A stretch of DNA of 64,000 nt from CAVSUZ01 sp963791885. GTDB taxonomy: Bacteria > Pseudomonadota > Alphaproteobacteria > Acetobacterales > Acetobacteraceae. The position numbers were made by a program, and so were the translations under genes. Shown here in pieces: positions 47,628-55,711 of the stretch. A model generated the notes under the pieces. It did no database searches and had not been told where the DNA came from. It worked only from the letters and a program-made list of their open reading frames with translations. The stretch is from positions 2,294,001-2,358,000 of the forward strand of contig CAWBUL010000006.1 in the NCBI GenBank assembly GCA_963791885.1. The letters run 5' to 3'. How positions within the stretch are numbered: the stretch's first letter is position 1; the number at the start of each line of letters is the position of its first letter.

Positions 47628-48971
47628 ATGAACCGATCGCTCCCCGCCGTCGCGCTTGGCCTTCTTCTACTCGGAGCAGCGCCTTCAATCGCCCAGGATA
47701 CGCAAGGCGGCTACGCTGATCTGGTCGCACGCATCCTGCCCAGCGTGGTGAACATCGCGGTCCGCGCCCAGCGGGCGCCGGGACGCTTCGAAACGATGCT
47801 CGGATCGGGCTTCATCATCGACCCGACGGGCTACATCGTCACCAATCGCCACGTCGTCATCAATTCTTACTCCATTGTCGTAAATCTCAGCGACGGAACA
47901 CGGCTCCCGGCGCAAGTTATCGGCCACCCGCCCGCCACCGATATCGCTTTGCTAAAGGTGACCCCGCCCCATCCGCTGCCCGCAATCGCCTGGGGTGATA
48001 GCGACAAGGTCCGCGTGGGCGATAAGGTGCTCGCCATCGGCAATCCGCTCGGTTTCGGCGGTACGGTGACCTCGGGCATCGTCAGCGCGCTGAACCGCAA
48101 TGCGTTCAACACGCCGTACGACAACTACATCCAGACTGACGCGGCCATCAATCACGGCAACTCCGGCGGGCCGCTGTTCAATATGCAAGGCCAGGTCATC
48201 GGCGTGAATACGATCTTGATAACCAGCAATTCGGAGGGATCGATCGGACTCGGGCTTTCGATCCCCTCGGACGACGCACGGTTCGCGGCAACCGAGCTTC
48301 GCGCGTTCGGCCGCGTGCGCCCAGGATGGATCGGTGCCGACCTTCAGGCCGTCACGCCGGACCTGGCGGATGCATTCGGCCTGTCCGATACGAACGGGGC
48401 TCTCGTTGCCGCGGTGGATCCGGCCGGACCGGCGGCCGCAGCGGGCCTCCGGCCGGGCGACATGATCGACGCCTTCAACGACGAGCGACCGAAGGACATG
48501 CGCGCGCTGATGCGCATGATCGCCGAGCATGCGCTCGACACCCCCGTGGCACTTACGGTCCATAGGGCCGGGGCCGACATCAAGACCACCGTCACGATCA
48601 AGGAGTTCCCGCAGGCCGAGATGGTGGCCGACTTCCCCTTCCGCTTGGCACCCCCGCCCAAGATGGCGCCCGGAGACCTGGGGCTACGTCTCGCGCCCCT
48701 CTCGACCGGTACGCGCAGCCGGCTGGGCCTCGCTGCTGACGCCCCGGGCGTCGAAGTCACGTCTGTGCCGCCGGAATCGGCGGCTGACCGCGCCGGATTG
48801 CATCACGGCGACGTTATTCTGCAGACCCGGGACTGCCTGGCGCGTGACCCTGATGATGTTCAGCAGTCGGTCACGCAAGCCCAGGAGCAGAACCGCCGGG
48901 ATCTCGCAATGCGCGTCATCGGCCCATCCGGGCCGCAATGGGTCGCTCTGCCGTTGGCGGCATCGGAATGA
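47628..48971 (+). CDS. Do/DegP-like periplasmic serine protease (S1C) with two PDZ domains
   Basis: Exported protease of 447 residues. Signal LPAVALGLLLLGAAPSIAQ. The catalytic triad is His in GYIVTNRHVVINSYSI, Asp in PATDIALLKV and Ser in INHGNSGGPLFNMQGQVIGV. The first PDZ is around RPGWIGADLQAVTPDLADAF, the second around VTSVPPESAADRAGLHHGDV. It acts as a periplasmic chaperone-protease in envelope quality control. The start may also be the GTG at 47625, one codon upstream. Confidence 0.93.
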   Translation: MNRSLPAVALGLLLLGAAPSIAQDTQGGYADLVARILPSVVNIAVRAQRAPGRFETMLGSGFIIDPTGYIVTNRHVVINSYSIVVNLSDGTRLPAQVIGHPPATDIALLKVTPPHPLPAIAWGDSDKVRVGDKVLAIGNPLGFGGTVTSGIVSALNRNAFNTPYDNYIQTDAAINHGNSGGPLFNMQGQVIGVNTILITSNSEGSIGLGLSIPSDDARFAATELRAFGRVRPGWIGADLQAVTPDLADAFGLSDTNGALVAAVDPAGPAAAAGLRPGDMIDAFNDERPKDMRALMRMIAEHALDTPVALTVHRAGADIKTTVTIKEFPQAEMVADFPFRLAPPPKMAPGDLGLRLAPLSTGTRSRLGLAADAPGVEVTSVPPESAADRAGLHHGDVILQTRDCLARDPDDVQQSVTQAQEQNRRDLAMRVIGPSGPQWVALPLAASE

Positions 48972-49065
48972 CCTGATCCGGCGAAAATGCCGTACCTGGA
49001 CAAGTTTCAGTTGCAAGCCCACATTCCCCGTAACTGTCCAACCAAAAATAAAAGGGGAAGCAGCC

Positions 49066-49917
49066 ATGACCATCCGCAATCCGGCGGTCTGGACGTGGGA
49101 TCAGATCAAGATCGCTGCCATCACGGTGGAAGAGGCGGGGCACGGCCCTCGAACGCTGCCCCGTTCCCTCGCCATTCAGCGGATCGGTCTTGCCGACATC
49201 CGCTATGCCTTGGCCCATGGGATCGAGGATTTCAACGCCGATCCCACCCATTACCTGTTCCTCTGCGCGCTCTATCCCCTCGTTGGACTTGTCGCCGCGC
49301 GCCTGATCTCCGGCACCGCATTGATACCGCTGCTCTTCCCGCTGGTCTCCGGCTTTGCGCTGATTGGCCCGCTGGCCGCTGTAGGCATCTATGAAATGAG
49401 CCGCCGGCGCGAAGCCGGCATTGCGGTCTCGTGGACTGATGCCTTCCAGGTGTTCCGCTCACCGGCGATCTGGGAAATCGTGAAACTCGCCGTTCTGTTC
49501 GCCGCGCTCTTCATCGTGTGGGTCCTCGTCGCGGACCTGCTCTATCGCGCCACGCTTGCGAATATGGCCACAGACTCGTTCGGCGAGTTCCTGCACGCGG
49601 TGTTCACGACCGGCCCCGGCTGGGCGCTGCTCATCGTCGGCAATGGCCTCGGGTTCTTGTTTGCCCTGACAGCACTTGTGCTCGGCCTGGTGTCCTTCCA
49701 GGCCGTGATCGACCATCACGTGCCCGCCGAAATTGCGATCCGCACATCCATCGCAGCGGCGCGCTCCAATCCCGGCACTGTGGCAATATGGGGCCTGACG
49801 GTGGCCGCGATCCTGCTCGTCGGATCGATCCCGCTGTTGCTCGGACTGGCGGTGGCGCTGCCGGTGCTCTCACACGCAAGCTGGCACCTGTACCGGCGGC
49901 TGGTGATCGCGGATTAA
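49066..49917 (+). CDS. DUF2189 membrane protein
   Basis: 283 residues with about six membrane segments, for example LIPLLFPLVSGFALIGPLAA and LLIVGNGLGFLFALTALVLG. The family-typical start is IRKI-like IQRIGLADIRYALAHGIEDF, and GIYEMSRRREAGIAVSWTDA follows the second helix pair. AAAGGGGAAG lies before ATG 49066. It follows the Do-like protease by 94 bases on the same strand. Function unknown; DUF2189 members in other species lie near respiratory genes. Confidence 0.88.
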   Translation: MTIRNPAVWTWDQIKIAAITVEEAGHGPRTLPRSLAIQRIGLADIRYALAHGIEDFNADPTHYLFLCALYPLVGLVAARLISGTALIPLLFPLVSGFALIGPLAAVGIYEMSRRREAGIAVSWTDAFQVFRSPAIWEIVKLAVLFAALFIVWVLVADLLYRATLANMATDSFGEFLHAVFTTGPGWALLIVGNGLGFLFALTALVLGLVSFQAVIDHHVPAEIAIRTSIAAARSNPGTVAIWGLTVAAILLVGSIPLLLGLAVALPVLSHASWHLYRRLVIAD

Positions 49918-50017
49918 AACACGCCTCGCTGGCCGACGAAGCAAGCTCGCGCCTCAGTGCACTGTCGCCGGAAGCCTCCCTTTCCGGAAATCGGTATCAG
50001 GTGTCGCTATTATGGCT

Positions 50018-50197
50018 ATGCCAACTCCAGAGGAATATATTCCAAAAGTAACCCCTGAGATGATCGAGGCCGCCGCTCAAGAGCTGCTTTCAGACCCCCT
50101 ATTAGAATTAGAGGGTCTCTCGGACTCAGCGTGGGCCAAGAAAGTGAGCGGGAAATTGCTCAGACGTGGGCTAGAAGCACGTTTCTATAAAACGTAA
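50018..50197 (+). CDS. Small hypothetical protein (59 residues)
   Basis: Reads MPTPEEYIPKVTPEMIEAAA and LSDSAWAKKVSGKLLRRGLE, a balanced mostly helical composition unlike shadow frames in this GC-rich DNA. An upstream in-frame ATG at 50012 is possible. No strong ribosome site. Its last 38 bases overlap the end of the convergent HEPN-like gene. It could be a partner of that gene, but nothing shows this directly. Confidence 0.45.
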   Translation: MPTPEEYIPKVTPEMIEAAAQELLSDPLLELEGLSDSAWAKKVSGKLLRRGLEARFYKT

Positions 50198-50635
50198 GTA
50201 GCCTCTTTAGAAGATCAGCTAATTCGGCAGCATGCTTTCTCAGATCATCGACCCTGATAGGGGTCTGAGATTGGCCCCTTTTCAAATTCTCTCCTTCGGT
50301 TTCCCGTATAATGAAGTTAACGAGCATGTCAGGAGTTAGGTCGGGACTGGGCGGAGCCAATTCGATGGCAAGCCGGTGATGCGCTATGCGGCGCCTGAAT
50401 GTGAGGAGGCTATCCCACCCTTGTCTGGCGGCATCCCATGCCTTTACACTTGGATGGTCGTGGCCTCCATCTTGCCTCTCCCGCGCGGGCAACACCGAAC
50501 GAACGATCTCATTTGTAAGCAAAAACCGCCCGTGCATAGAATCGATGCGGTAGTAGATAATAGCACATTGCTTCTGGGGTCCGACGCAGCGCCAGAATAC
50601 AGAGAAGAGGGCTTCATCGATGCGCGCCCATTCTA

Positions 50636-51772
50636 GTGCTCTGACGCATTCTATCGATTCACAACATGCGGTTGCCATGCGATTCTGTGAGCATGGCACA
50701 GACAGTATGCGTGTTGTTGAGCGCGGCAGACAGGAAGCGGCTTAAGGCAATAGCATCGGATCGCAACCGAGCGGGCAAATACATCGAGCGAGCCGAGTCG
50801 TTCTGGCCTCGGCCAGTGGTCGGCCGGTGCAACATGTGGCGAAAGAGATCAGCGTCAGCCGCCCCATGGTCTGGCGCTGGCAGCAGCGTTTTGCCGAGGA
50901 AGGTCCCGACGGGTTGCTGCGTGACAAGACGCGCAAGCCCGGCAAACGACCGATCCCGGCCGATAAAGTGGCGCACGTCGTGGCGCTCACGTGTGGCGAG
51001 CCGCCCCCTGGGACCACGTATTGGACCGGGCGAGCCATGGCAAACGCCACCGCCATGTCGCTGCGCTCGGTGCAGCGCATCTGGGCGGCGCACCAACTCC
51101 AGCCGCACCGCGTGCGCAGCTTCAAGCGCTCGCGTGATCCGCAGTTCGCTGAGAAAATGGCGGATATCATCGGCCTTTATCTCGATCCGCCCGCCCACGC
51201 GGTGGTGCTGTCGATCGACGAAAAGAGCCAAATCCAGGCGCTCGACCGTACCCAGCCTGGACTGCCGCTGAAACCCGGCCGCTGCGGCACCATGACCCAC
51301 GACTACAAACGCCATGGAACGACGACGTTGTTCGCCGCATTGAACGTGCTGAAGGGTACGGTGATCGGTCGCTGCATGCAGCGACACCGGCACGAGGAGT
51401 TCATCCGCTTCCTCAATGCCGTCGAACGCGAGGTGCCGTCCGGCAAGTTGGTCCATGCGGTCGTCGACAACTACGCCACCCACCGGCACCGAAAGGTACA
51501 GGCCTGGCTGGCACGCCATGACCGATGGACCTTCCACTTCACGCCAACCTCCGGGTCATGGCTGAACGCGGTGGAGACCTTCTTCTCCGCTCTTACCCGA
51601 CAACGCATCCGGCGCGGCAGCTTCCACTCCCTCGTCAGCCTGCAGGCTGCCATTAAGACTTACCTCGCTGAGCGAAATGCAGAACCACGCCCATTCGTCT
51701 GGACCGCAGCCACCGCCTCAATCCTTGCCAAGCTCGAAAGATTGCCTGCATCGTCCGTATGAGTCAGAGCAC
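50636..51772 (+). mobile_element. IS630-family insertion sequence, copy 2 (1137 bp)
   Basis: Same ends as copy 1 (GTGCTCTGAC / GTCAGAGCAC) and TA duplication at 50634-50635 and 51773-51774. Nearly identical to the element at 18833-19969; I counted five base differences. Inserted in a HEPN-like gene, in the same relative orientation (transposase opposite to the host gene) as copy 1. Confidence 0.93.
50693..51762 (+). CDS. IS630-family transposase, two frames (copy 2)
   Basis: Same organisation as copy 1: the first frame starts at ATG 50693 and reaches KYIERA, then a minus-one step leads into RVVLASASGRPVQHV. One amino-acid difference was noted (FAEEG here, FVEEG in copy 1) plus silent changes. 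The stop is TGA here and TAA in copy 1. DDE residues are intact, so the two-frame arrangement is the only obstacle to function. Confidence 0.87.
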
Positions 51773-51853
51773 TAGGATGCAATGCCCCGCCAAGGAAAAG
51801 AAGATATCGTGGTTGGTTTGGGCGCGCTCCTTTGCCATGATATTCTCCCTCCG

Positions 51854-52045
51854 ATGACTGATAATGACACCGAAAGGGATTTCTCACCACGGGAGGCGCA
51901 AGAACGCTTCGAAGCTGCGCTCCGTGGCGCGCGGATCGTCGGGCACAAGGAGAAGAGGGACATATCGCCAGCCCGACAAGGGGAGGCACGAGCAAAGTCA
52001 TCAAAGAAGCGAAAAGCACCGCAGCCTGCTAAGGATAGGCGGTAA
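51854..52045 (+). CDS. Small basic hypothetical protein (63 residues)
   Basis: Reads MTDNDTERDFSPREAQERFE then AALRGARIVGHKEKRDIS and a Lys/Arg-rich tail. The pattern FSxxEAxxRxxAALRGA followed by a basic tail recurs in short bacterial proteins often found beside putative toxins; this is recollection of a pattern, not a database hit. It is divergent from the HEPN-like gene, the two starts being 15 bases apart, which would fit a regulatory or antitoxin partner. No clear ribosome site. An in-frame ATG at 51782 is unlikely because it would lie inside the other gene. Confidence 0.4.
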   Translation: MTDNDTERDFSPREAQERFEAALRGARIVGHKEKRDISPARQGEARAKSSKKRKAPQPAKDRR

Positions 52046-52367
52046 CGAAACGCGGGTTGGGGTTCGCTGAGTCGATTATCCAGAAGGACCTTATGCACGG
52101 ATTGCTCCTATCCGGGCTTTTTATGCTGCATTGAATCTCATATATCGACCCATAGGCATTACCCTTAATTTTCACGACTACATGAGTTTGAGGATGGGCC
52201 ACCAACGCGCGCTGCAAATCCATCCAATTCTGCATAGTAAAGCCGTACATGTTAAAAAATCTGGCCTTCCCTCCGTTGCCAGGATGTTTGTCATTTAATA
52301 GGTAATCTTGAATTTTTGCGCTTGGAACATCCGCCGCGTGCCCATTGGGCAAGAGCGTCCCGCTCAT
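52029..52367 (-). CDS. DUF6883 domain protein
   Basis: 112 residues. MSGTLLPNGHAADVPSAKIQ then DYLLNDKHPGNGGKARFF, and the C-terminal IRSFWIIDSANPNPRFVTAY, match the DUF6883 pattern, a small domain found alone or at the C-terminus of polymorphic toxins. The ATG overlaps the stop of the upstream DUF4926 gene by four bases, so the two are translated together. This pairing of DUF4926 and DUF6883 is seen in other genomes and suggests a two-component module, possibly toxin-antitoxin or defence. Activity is unknown. Confidence 0.7.
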   Translation of the reverse strand: MSGTLLPNGHAADVPSAKIQDYLLNDKHPGNGGKARFFNMYGFTMQNWMDLQRALVAHPQTHVVVKIKGNAYGSIYEIQCSIKSPDRSNPCIRSFWIIDSANPNPRFVTAYP

Positions 52368-52603
52368 TCCGCTATTTCAAAGGATTCTACTGTAGCGAGT
52401 GTGTGGAACGGTTTGATGAACTCGACCTCATAAGCGCGTTCATTGGGGTACACGTGCACTACCGTTCCCGTAGCCCCAACGGGAAGAACTCCCTCGTCTG
52501 CTGCTACTGGCCGAGCCAGAGACACCATACTCAGTTCAGGATGACGCAGCTCGCCCCGGGCGCCGCTCAATAGAACCTCTCCTCTCGGCATCAGAAAAGC
52601 CAA
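52364..52603 (-). CDS. DUF4926 domain protein
   Basis: 79 residues. The region MVSLARPVAADEGVLPVGAT followed by GTVVHVYPNERAYEVEFIKP is the diagnostic DUF4926 sequence, a small SH3-like barrel. The N-terminal ~20 residues may be extra; a shorter start at the Met before VSLARP is possible. It leads the two-gene unit with DUF6883. Confidence 0.75.
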   Translation of the reverse strand: MAFLMPRGEVLLSGARGELRHPELSMVSLARPVAADEGVLPVGATGTVVHVYPNERAYEVEFIKPFHTLATVESFEIAE

Positions 52604-52829
52604 TGATGGCTTGGGTAGGGCAAATGCAACTTCGGCCTTCTAGGTTTTGAACCCAGGGAAGGCTCTTGAGAGGGAGTTTCCCCTCACAAGCGCGTGATCC
52701 CCGCAACACATATAACGTACCCGTAATCAAGTCAAGTTAAATCAGTCGCGTGCCCATTCAAATAGGGGCAGCGGCGGCAAACCGTGTCTTCGGCGCCACC
52801 GCAGGAATCGCTCGGCCTGTAGCCTGAAA

Positions 52830-53783
52830 TCAGGCTCGGTCAGTTTGTTGATAGGTGAGGCGCTTACCCTCTGCGCCCCGGATTGCCGCTACCGTTCGGC
52901 TGTCATCGTCCCAGCCCAGCCTGACCCGATGGTTGTACCGGAAGTCATACTCGGCCAAATAGCGGTGTAGGTGCTTCTCGGCGCAGTGCTGGTAAACGCC
53001 CCGCATCCCGCGCTTGAAGATGGAGAAGTAGCCTTCCGCACTGTTCGTGTGAACGTCGTCGCGCACGTATTCGCCAGCGCTATGCTTCACCGTCTCATGC
53101 GCCTCTACATGGGCCTCGATATCGCCATGCAGTCGGCTTTCGTCGGTATGCAGGCGGGTTTCGCGCGCCACGTTCTCCTGAACGATCTTGTGGACTGTCA
53201 CCTTGTCAGCGCTGCCCGGATGGAAGGTCCGCACCCGGCCGTGCCGCTCTACCAGGGCGACAATGGCCCGCTTCTCGGCCGGCCCTGACTTGCCCTTCTT
53301 CGTCGGCTTGGGGATGCGTCCGCGTGAACGTGGAACCGGCTTATCGGTCTTCCACAGATAGGTCTCATCGGCCTCCACAACGCGGCCATCGCCACCCAGG
53401 GGCTTCGGACGGAACAAACCGCCCTCCCGCATGGCTTCTCTGATCCGGTGCGCCATGAACCAAGCGGCCTCATAGCCAAGGTCAAGCATTCGATGGAGCT
53501 GATGCGCCGAGACGCCCTTCTTACTGGCGGTCACCAGGTGGAATGCCTGCAACCACTTGTGCAGCGGGATTTTCGACCGCTCCATGATGGTCCGCATCGT
53601 GACCGTGAAATCCTTGCGGCACTCCTTCGCGGCGCAGCGATACAAGCCAGGGCGCTTCGTCGCGTAGGCATCATTGACCACGCCGCAGTGCGGGCACACC
53701 GGGCCATCAGGCCAAAGGATGCGCTCTAGCTCCTTGCGGGCCGCTTCGTCATCTCGGAAGTAGGGGGCGCTGAAAACGTCCAT
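52830..53783 (-). CDS. IS1595-family transposase
   Basis: 317 residues. The N-terminal zinc ribbon is GPVCPHCGVVNDAY with YRCAAKECRKDFTV. The DDE-like core has VVEADETYLWKTDKPVPRSR, RLHTDESRLHGD and VHTNSAEGYFSIFKRGMRGV, all typical of the IS1595 group. The frame is intact. I could not fix the inverted repeats or the 8-bp duplication; the element probably extends to about 52730 and 53850. Confidence 0.9.
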   Translation of the reverse strand: MDVFSAPYFRDDEAARKELERILWPDGPVCPHCGVVNDAYATKRPGLYRCAAKECRKDFTVTMRTIMERSKIPLHKWLQAFHLVTASKKGVSAHQLHRMLDLGYEAAWFMAHRIREAMREGGLFRPKPLGGDGRVVEADETYLWKTDKPVPRSRGRIPKPTKKGKSGPAEKRAIVALVERHGRVRTFHPGSADKVTVHKIVQENVARETRLHTDESRLHGDIEAHVEAHETVKHSAGEYVRDDVHTNSAEGYFSIFKRGMRGVYQHCAEKHLHRYLAEYDFRYNHRVRLGWDDDSRTVAAIRGAEGKRLTYQQTDRA

Positions 53784-53878
53784 CGGAGGACATGAATCCT
53801 AGCGGCTTGTGGGGTCAACCGGGTAACTGAGAAGAAATTCCTTGACATCATAACTAACATCGTGCTCTACACGCCCCC

Positions 53879-54586
53879 GTGTCCGCCTCGGCCAGCACCG
53901 CCGCGCTCGCCCAATCTCCCGATCCCCACCAGGATCAGGCGGACACGCCTGCCCGCACCCGCCTGCGCCACATCCTCCGCAAGCTCATCGCCCACGCCGA
54001 ACACCTGACCTGGGACCTCACGCGCCGGCCCACCGGCATGGCCGTCCTCTGGATCACCGTGCGTTTCGCCACCAAGGACATCCCCCTCATCCTCGCCCGC
54101 ATCACCCGCGGCCTGCGCCTCGCCGCCGCCCTCCACGCCACGCTCCCCAGGCCCCAGCGGGAACATCAGCGGGAACATCAGCGGGAACAGCCCGCGCCCG
54201 CCGAGCGCAAACGCCGCACACGCCCCACGCCCCAGTCCTGCAATCACGAGTCGTGCAATCACGCGGACAGCGGCGCCCCGATCGCCCTTCCCACATCGGA
54301 GGAAATCGCCGCCCAGCTCCGCAATCGCCCGATCGGCGAGATCCTCACCGAGATCTGCCTCGCCCTCGGCATCCTCACCGAGGATCCGTTGTGGCGGGAA
54401 CTGGAAAGCGTCCTTCTGGAAAACGGCGCCGACTGCGACAGGATCGCCCAGGATAGCCGCGACCGCATCGACCTTTGCAACACGATTCTCCCGCCCGGTT
54501 TCTTTCCGTCCAAGATGCAGCCGCCCCAGCCAGCACCGGCACCCGAACCGGCCGGGTCAGCACCCGCCGCAACCGGCCCGCCCTGA
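53879..54586 (+). CDS. Hypothetical protein with short tandem repeat
   Basis: 235 residues, possibly from GTG 53879. The N-terminal half contains a helical segment RRPTGMAVLWITVRFATKDI followed by LARITRGLRLAAALHATL. The C-terminal half has IAAQLRNRPIGEILTEICLA and LGILTEDPLWRELE, then a Pro/Ala tail. Between them is a tandem repeat of 12 bases giving QREHQREHQREQ. I recall similar proteins in acetic-acid-type alphaproteobacteria but know no function. No obvious partner. Confidence 0.65.
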   Translation: MSASASTAALAQSPDPHQDQADTPARTRLRHILRKLIAHAEHLTWDLTRRPTGMAVLWITVRFATKDIPLILARITRGLRLAAALHATLPRPQREHQREHQREQPAPAERKRRTRPTPQSCNHESCNHADSGAPIALPTSEEIAAQLRNRPIGEILTEICLALGILTEDPLWRELESVLLENGADCDRIAQDSRDRIDLCNTILPPGFFPSKMQPPQPAPAPEPAGSAPAATGPP

Positions 54587-54703
54587 ACCCACCGCACGGG
54601 CAATCGGAACAATCATGCAACGGGGCCGCTCACCGGCAGCCCCGCCATCGCGATTCGCCGGCTGCTCACCGCGAACCGCACCGGCCTACCCCGGTTCAAC
54701 CGC

Positions 54704-54758
54704 CTAGACCGCGATCGCCTGAGGTGGAATCACCGAAGGCGTGAATCGCCGTCTCAAC
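54704..54758 (+). repeat. Dispersed palindromic repeat, copy 2
   Basis: CTAGACCGCGATCGCCTGAG, then GGAATCACCGAAGGCGTGAA and TCGCCGTCTCAACT. Blocks CTAGA, GATCGC, GGAATC and GCGTGAATC occur in the same order and spacing as at 30603-30658. It ends directly at the stop codon of the convergent alpha/beta hydrolase. Confidence 0.6.
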
Positions 54759-55700
54759 TCAATATGCTAGAAACGCCAACTCCCGCCGTAGCGCCGCGCC
54801 CATCATATCCAGCGCTGTCGCCGACGTACGGATGATCTTCCCCATGCTCACGAAGCCATGGATCTGGTCCGAGAAGTTGACGTGCGCCACCCGCACCCCT
54901 TCGCGTTCCAGACGCGCCGCATAAGCCGCGCCTTCATCGTGCAGCGGATCGGCGCTCGCGGTGATCACCAGCGCCGGTGCTGTCCCCGCCAGGCTCGCCG
55001 CACGCAAGGGTGAGGCGCGCCAATCGATCCGGTCCGCATCGTTGCGCATGTAATGATCGATGAACCACTTCATCGTCGTGCACGTCAGGGTGACGTTCTC
55101 CTTCACCGTCTGCGCCGAGACCGAACTCATGGTCATGTCCGTCGCCGGATAGATCAGCAGCTGGAACACCACGGGCGGCAGGTCGCCATCGCGCGCCATC
55201 AGCGCCATCACCGCGGCGAGATTGCCTCCCGCCGAATCACCACCGACCGCGATCCGGCTTGCGTCTATTCCGAAATCACTGGCGTGTTCCGCGACGAAGC
55301 GTGTGGCCGCAACGGAATCATCCACCGCCGCCGGAAACTTGTGCTCCGGCGCCATGCGGTAATCAACCGAGACCACCGCGCAGCCCGCCCGATTGGCGAG
55401 CGCCCGGCAGACGCCCTCGTGCGAATCCAGCCCGCCCAGCAGCCATCCGCCGCCATGATAGAACACCAGCCCCGGCAGCACCTGATCCCGCGTGCTGCCC
55501 GCCGGCCGATAGAGCCGCACAGGCACGGCGCCGGCCGACAGATTGCGAACCTCCGCCACATCTTCCGGATCCGGCTGCATGATGGCGCGGCCGCGCATAT
55601 ACGCGTCGCGCGCTTCGTCCGGCGTCAGCGTCTCGAATGGTGGCCGGCCGGAGGCGCGCACCATCTCCAGTACCAGCAGGTTGTCACGATCCAGTGGCAT
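54759..55700 (-). CDS. HSL-family alpha/beta hydrolase (esterase/lipase)
   Basis: Carboxylesterase of 313 residues. The oxyanion motif is VFYHGGGWLLGGLDSH, the nucleophile elbow IAVGGDSAGGNLAAVMAL, Asp in ASADPLHDEG and His in DQIHGFVSMG. ATG 55700 gives the normal length; the open frame runs further upstream but lacks homology there. It lies 11 bases after the next hydrolase gene on the same strand, in a probable three-gene operon with the LLM oxidoreductase. Confidence 0.92.
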   Translation of the reverse strand: MPLDRDNLLVLEMVRASGRPPFETLTPDEARDAYMRGRAIMQPDPEDVAEVRNLSAGAVPVRLYRPAGSTRDQVLPGLVFYHGGGWLLGGLDSHEGVCRALANRAGCAVVSVDYRMAPEHKFPAAVDDSVAATRFVAEHASDFGIDASRIAVGGDSAGGNLAAVMALMARDGDLPPVVFQLLIYPATDMTMSSVSAQTVKENVTLTCTTMKWFIDHYMRNDADRIDWRASPLRAASLAGTAPALVITASADPLHDEGAAYAARLEREGVRVAHVNFSDQIHGFVSMGKIIRTSATALDMMGAALRRELAFLAY

Positions 55701-55711
55701 CGGAATGTCCC

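Larger units (their letters stand above)
50160..51838 (-). pseudogene. HEPN-like helical protein split by IS630 copy 2
   Basis: Start ATG 51838 with GGAGG nine bases upstream. The first codons MAKERAQTNHDIFFSLAGHC precede the IS at 51773; the rest follows at 50635. Removing the IS with one TA gives AGHCILEWARIDEALFSVFW in frame, ~180 residues in all. The segment LLTFRRRIAHHRLAIE contains an R-x4-H motif like that of HEPN ribonucleases, preceded and followed by long helices. HEPN assignment is inference from this motif and helix content. As it stands the gene is broken. Confidence 0.6.

Noticed and set aside
52730..53850. Defined ends for the IS1595 element
   Set aside because: Candidate inverted repeats on the two sides matched too weakly and no 8-bp duplication was found, so only the transposase is annotated.
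54167..54200. 12-bp tandem repeat in the hypothetical gene as a regulatory or phase-variable element
   Set aside because: The unit length is a multiple of three and only changes the number of QREH blocks; it cannot switch the frame.
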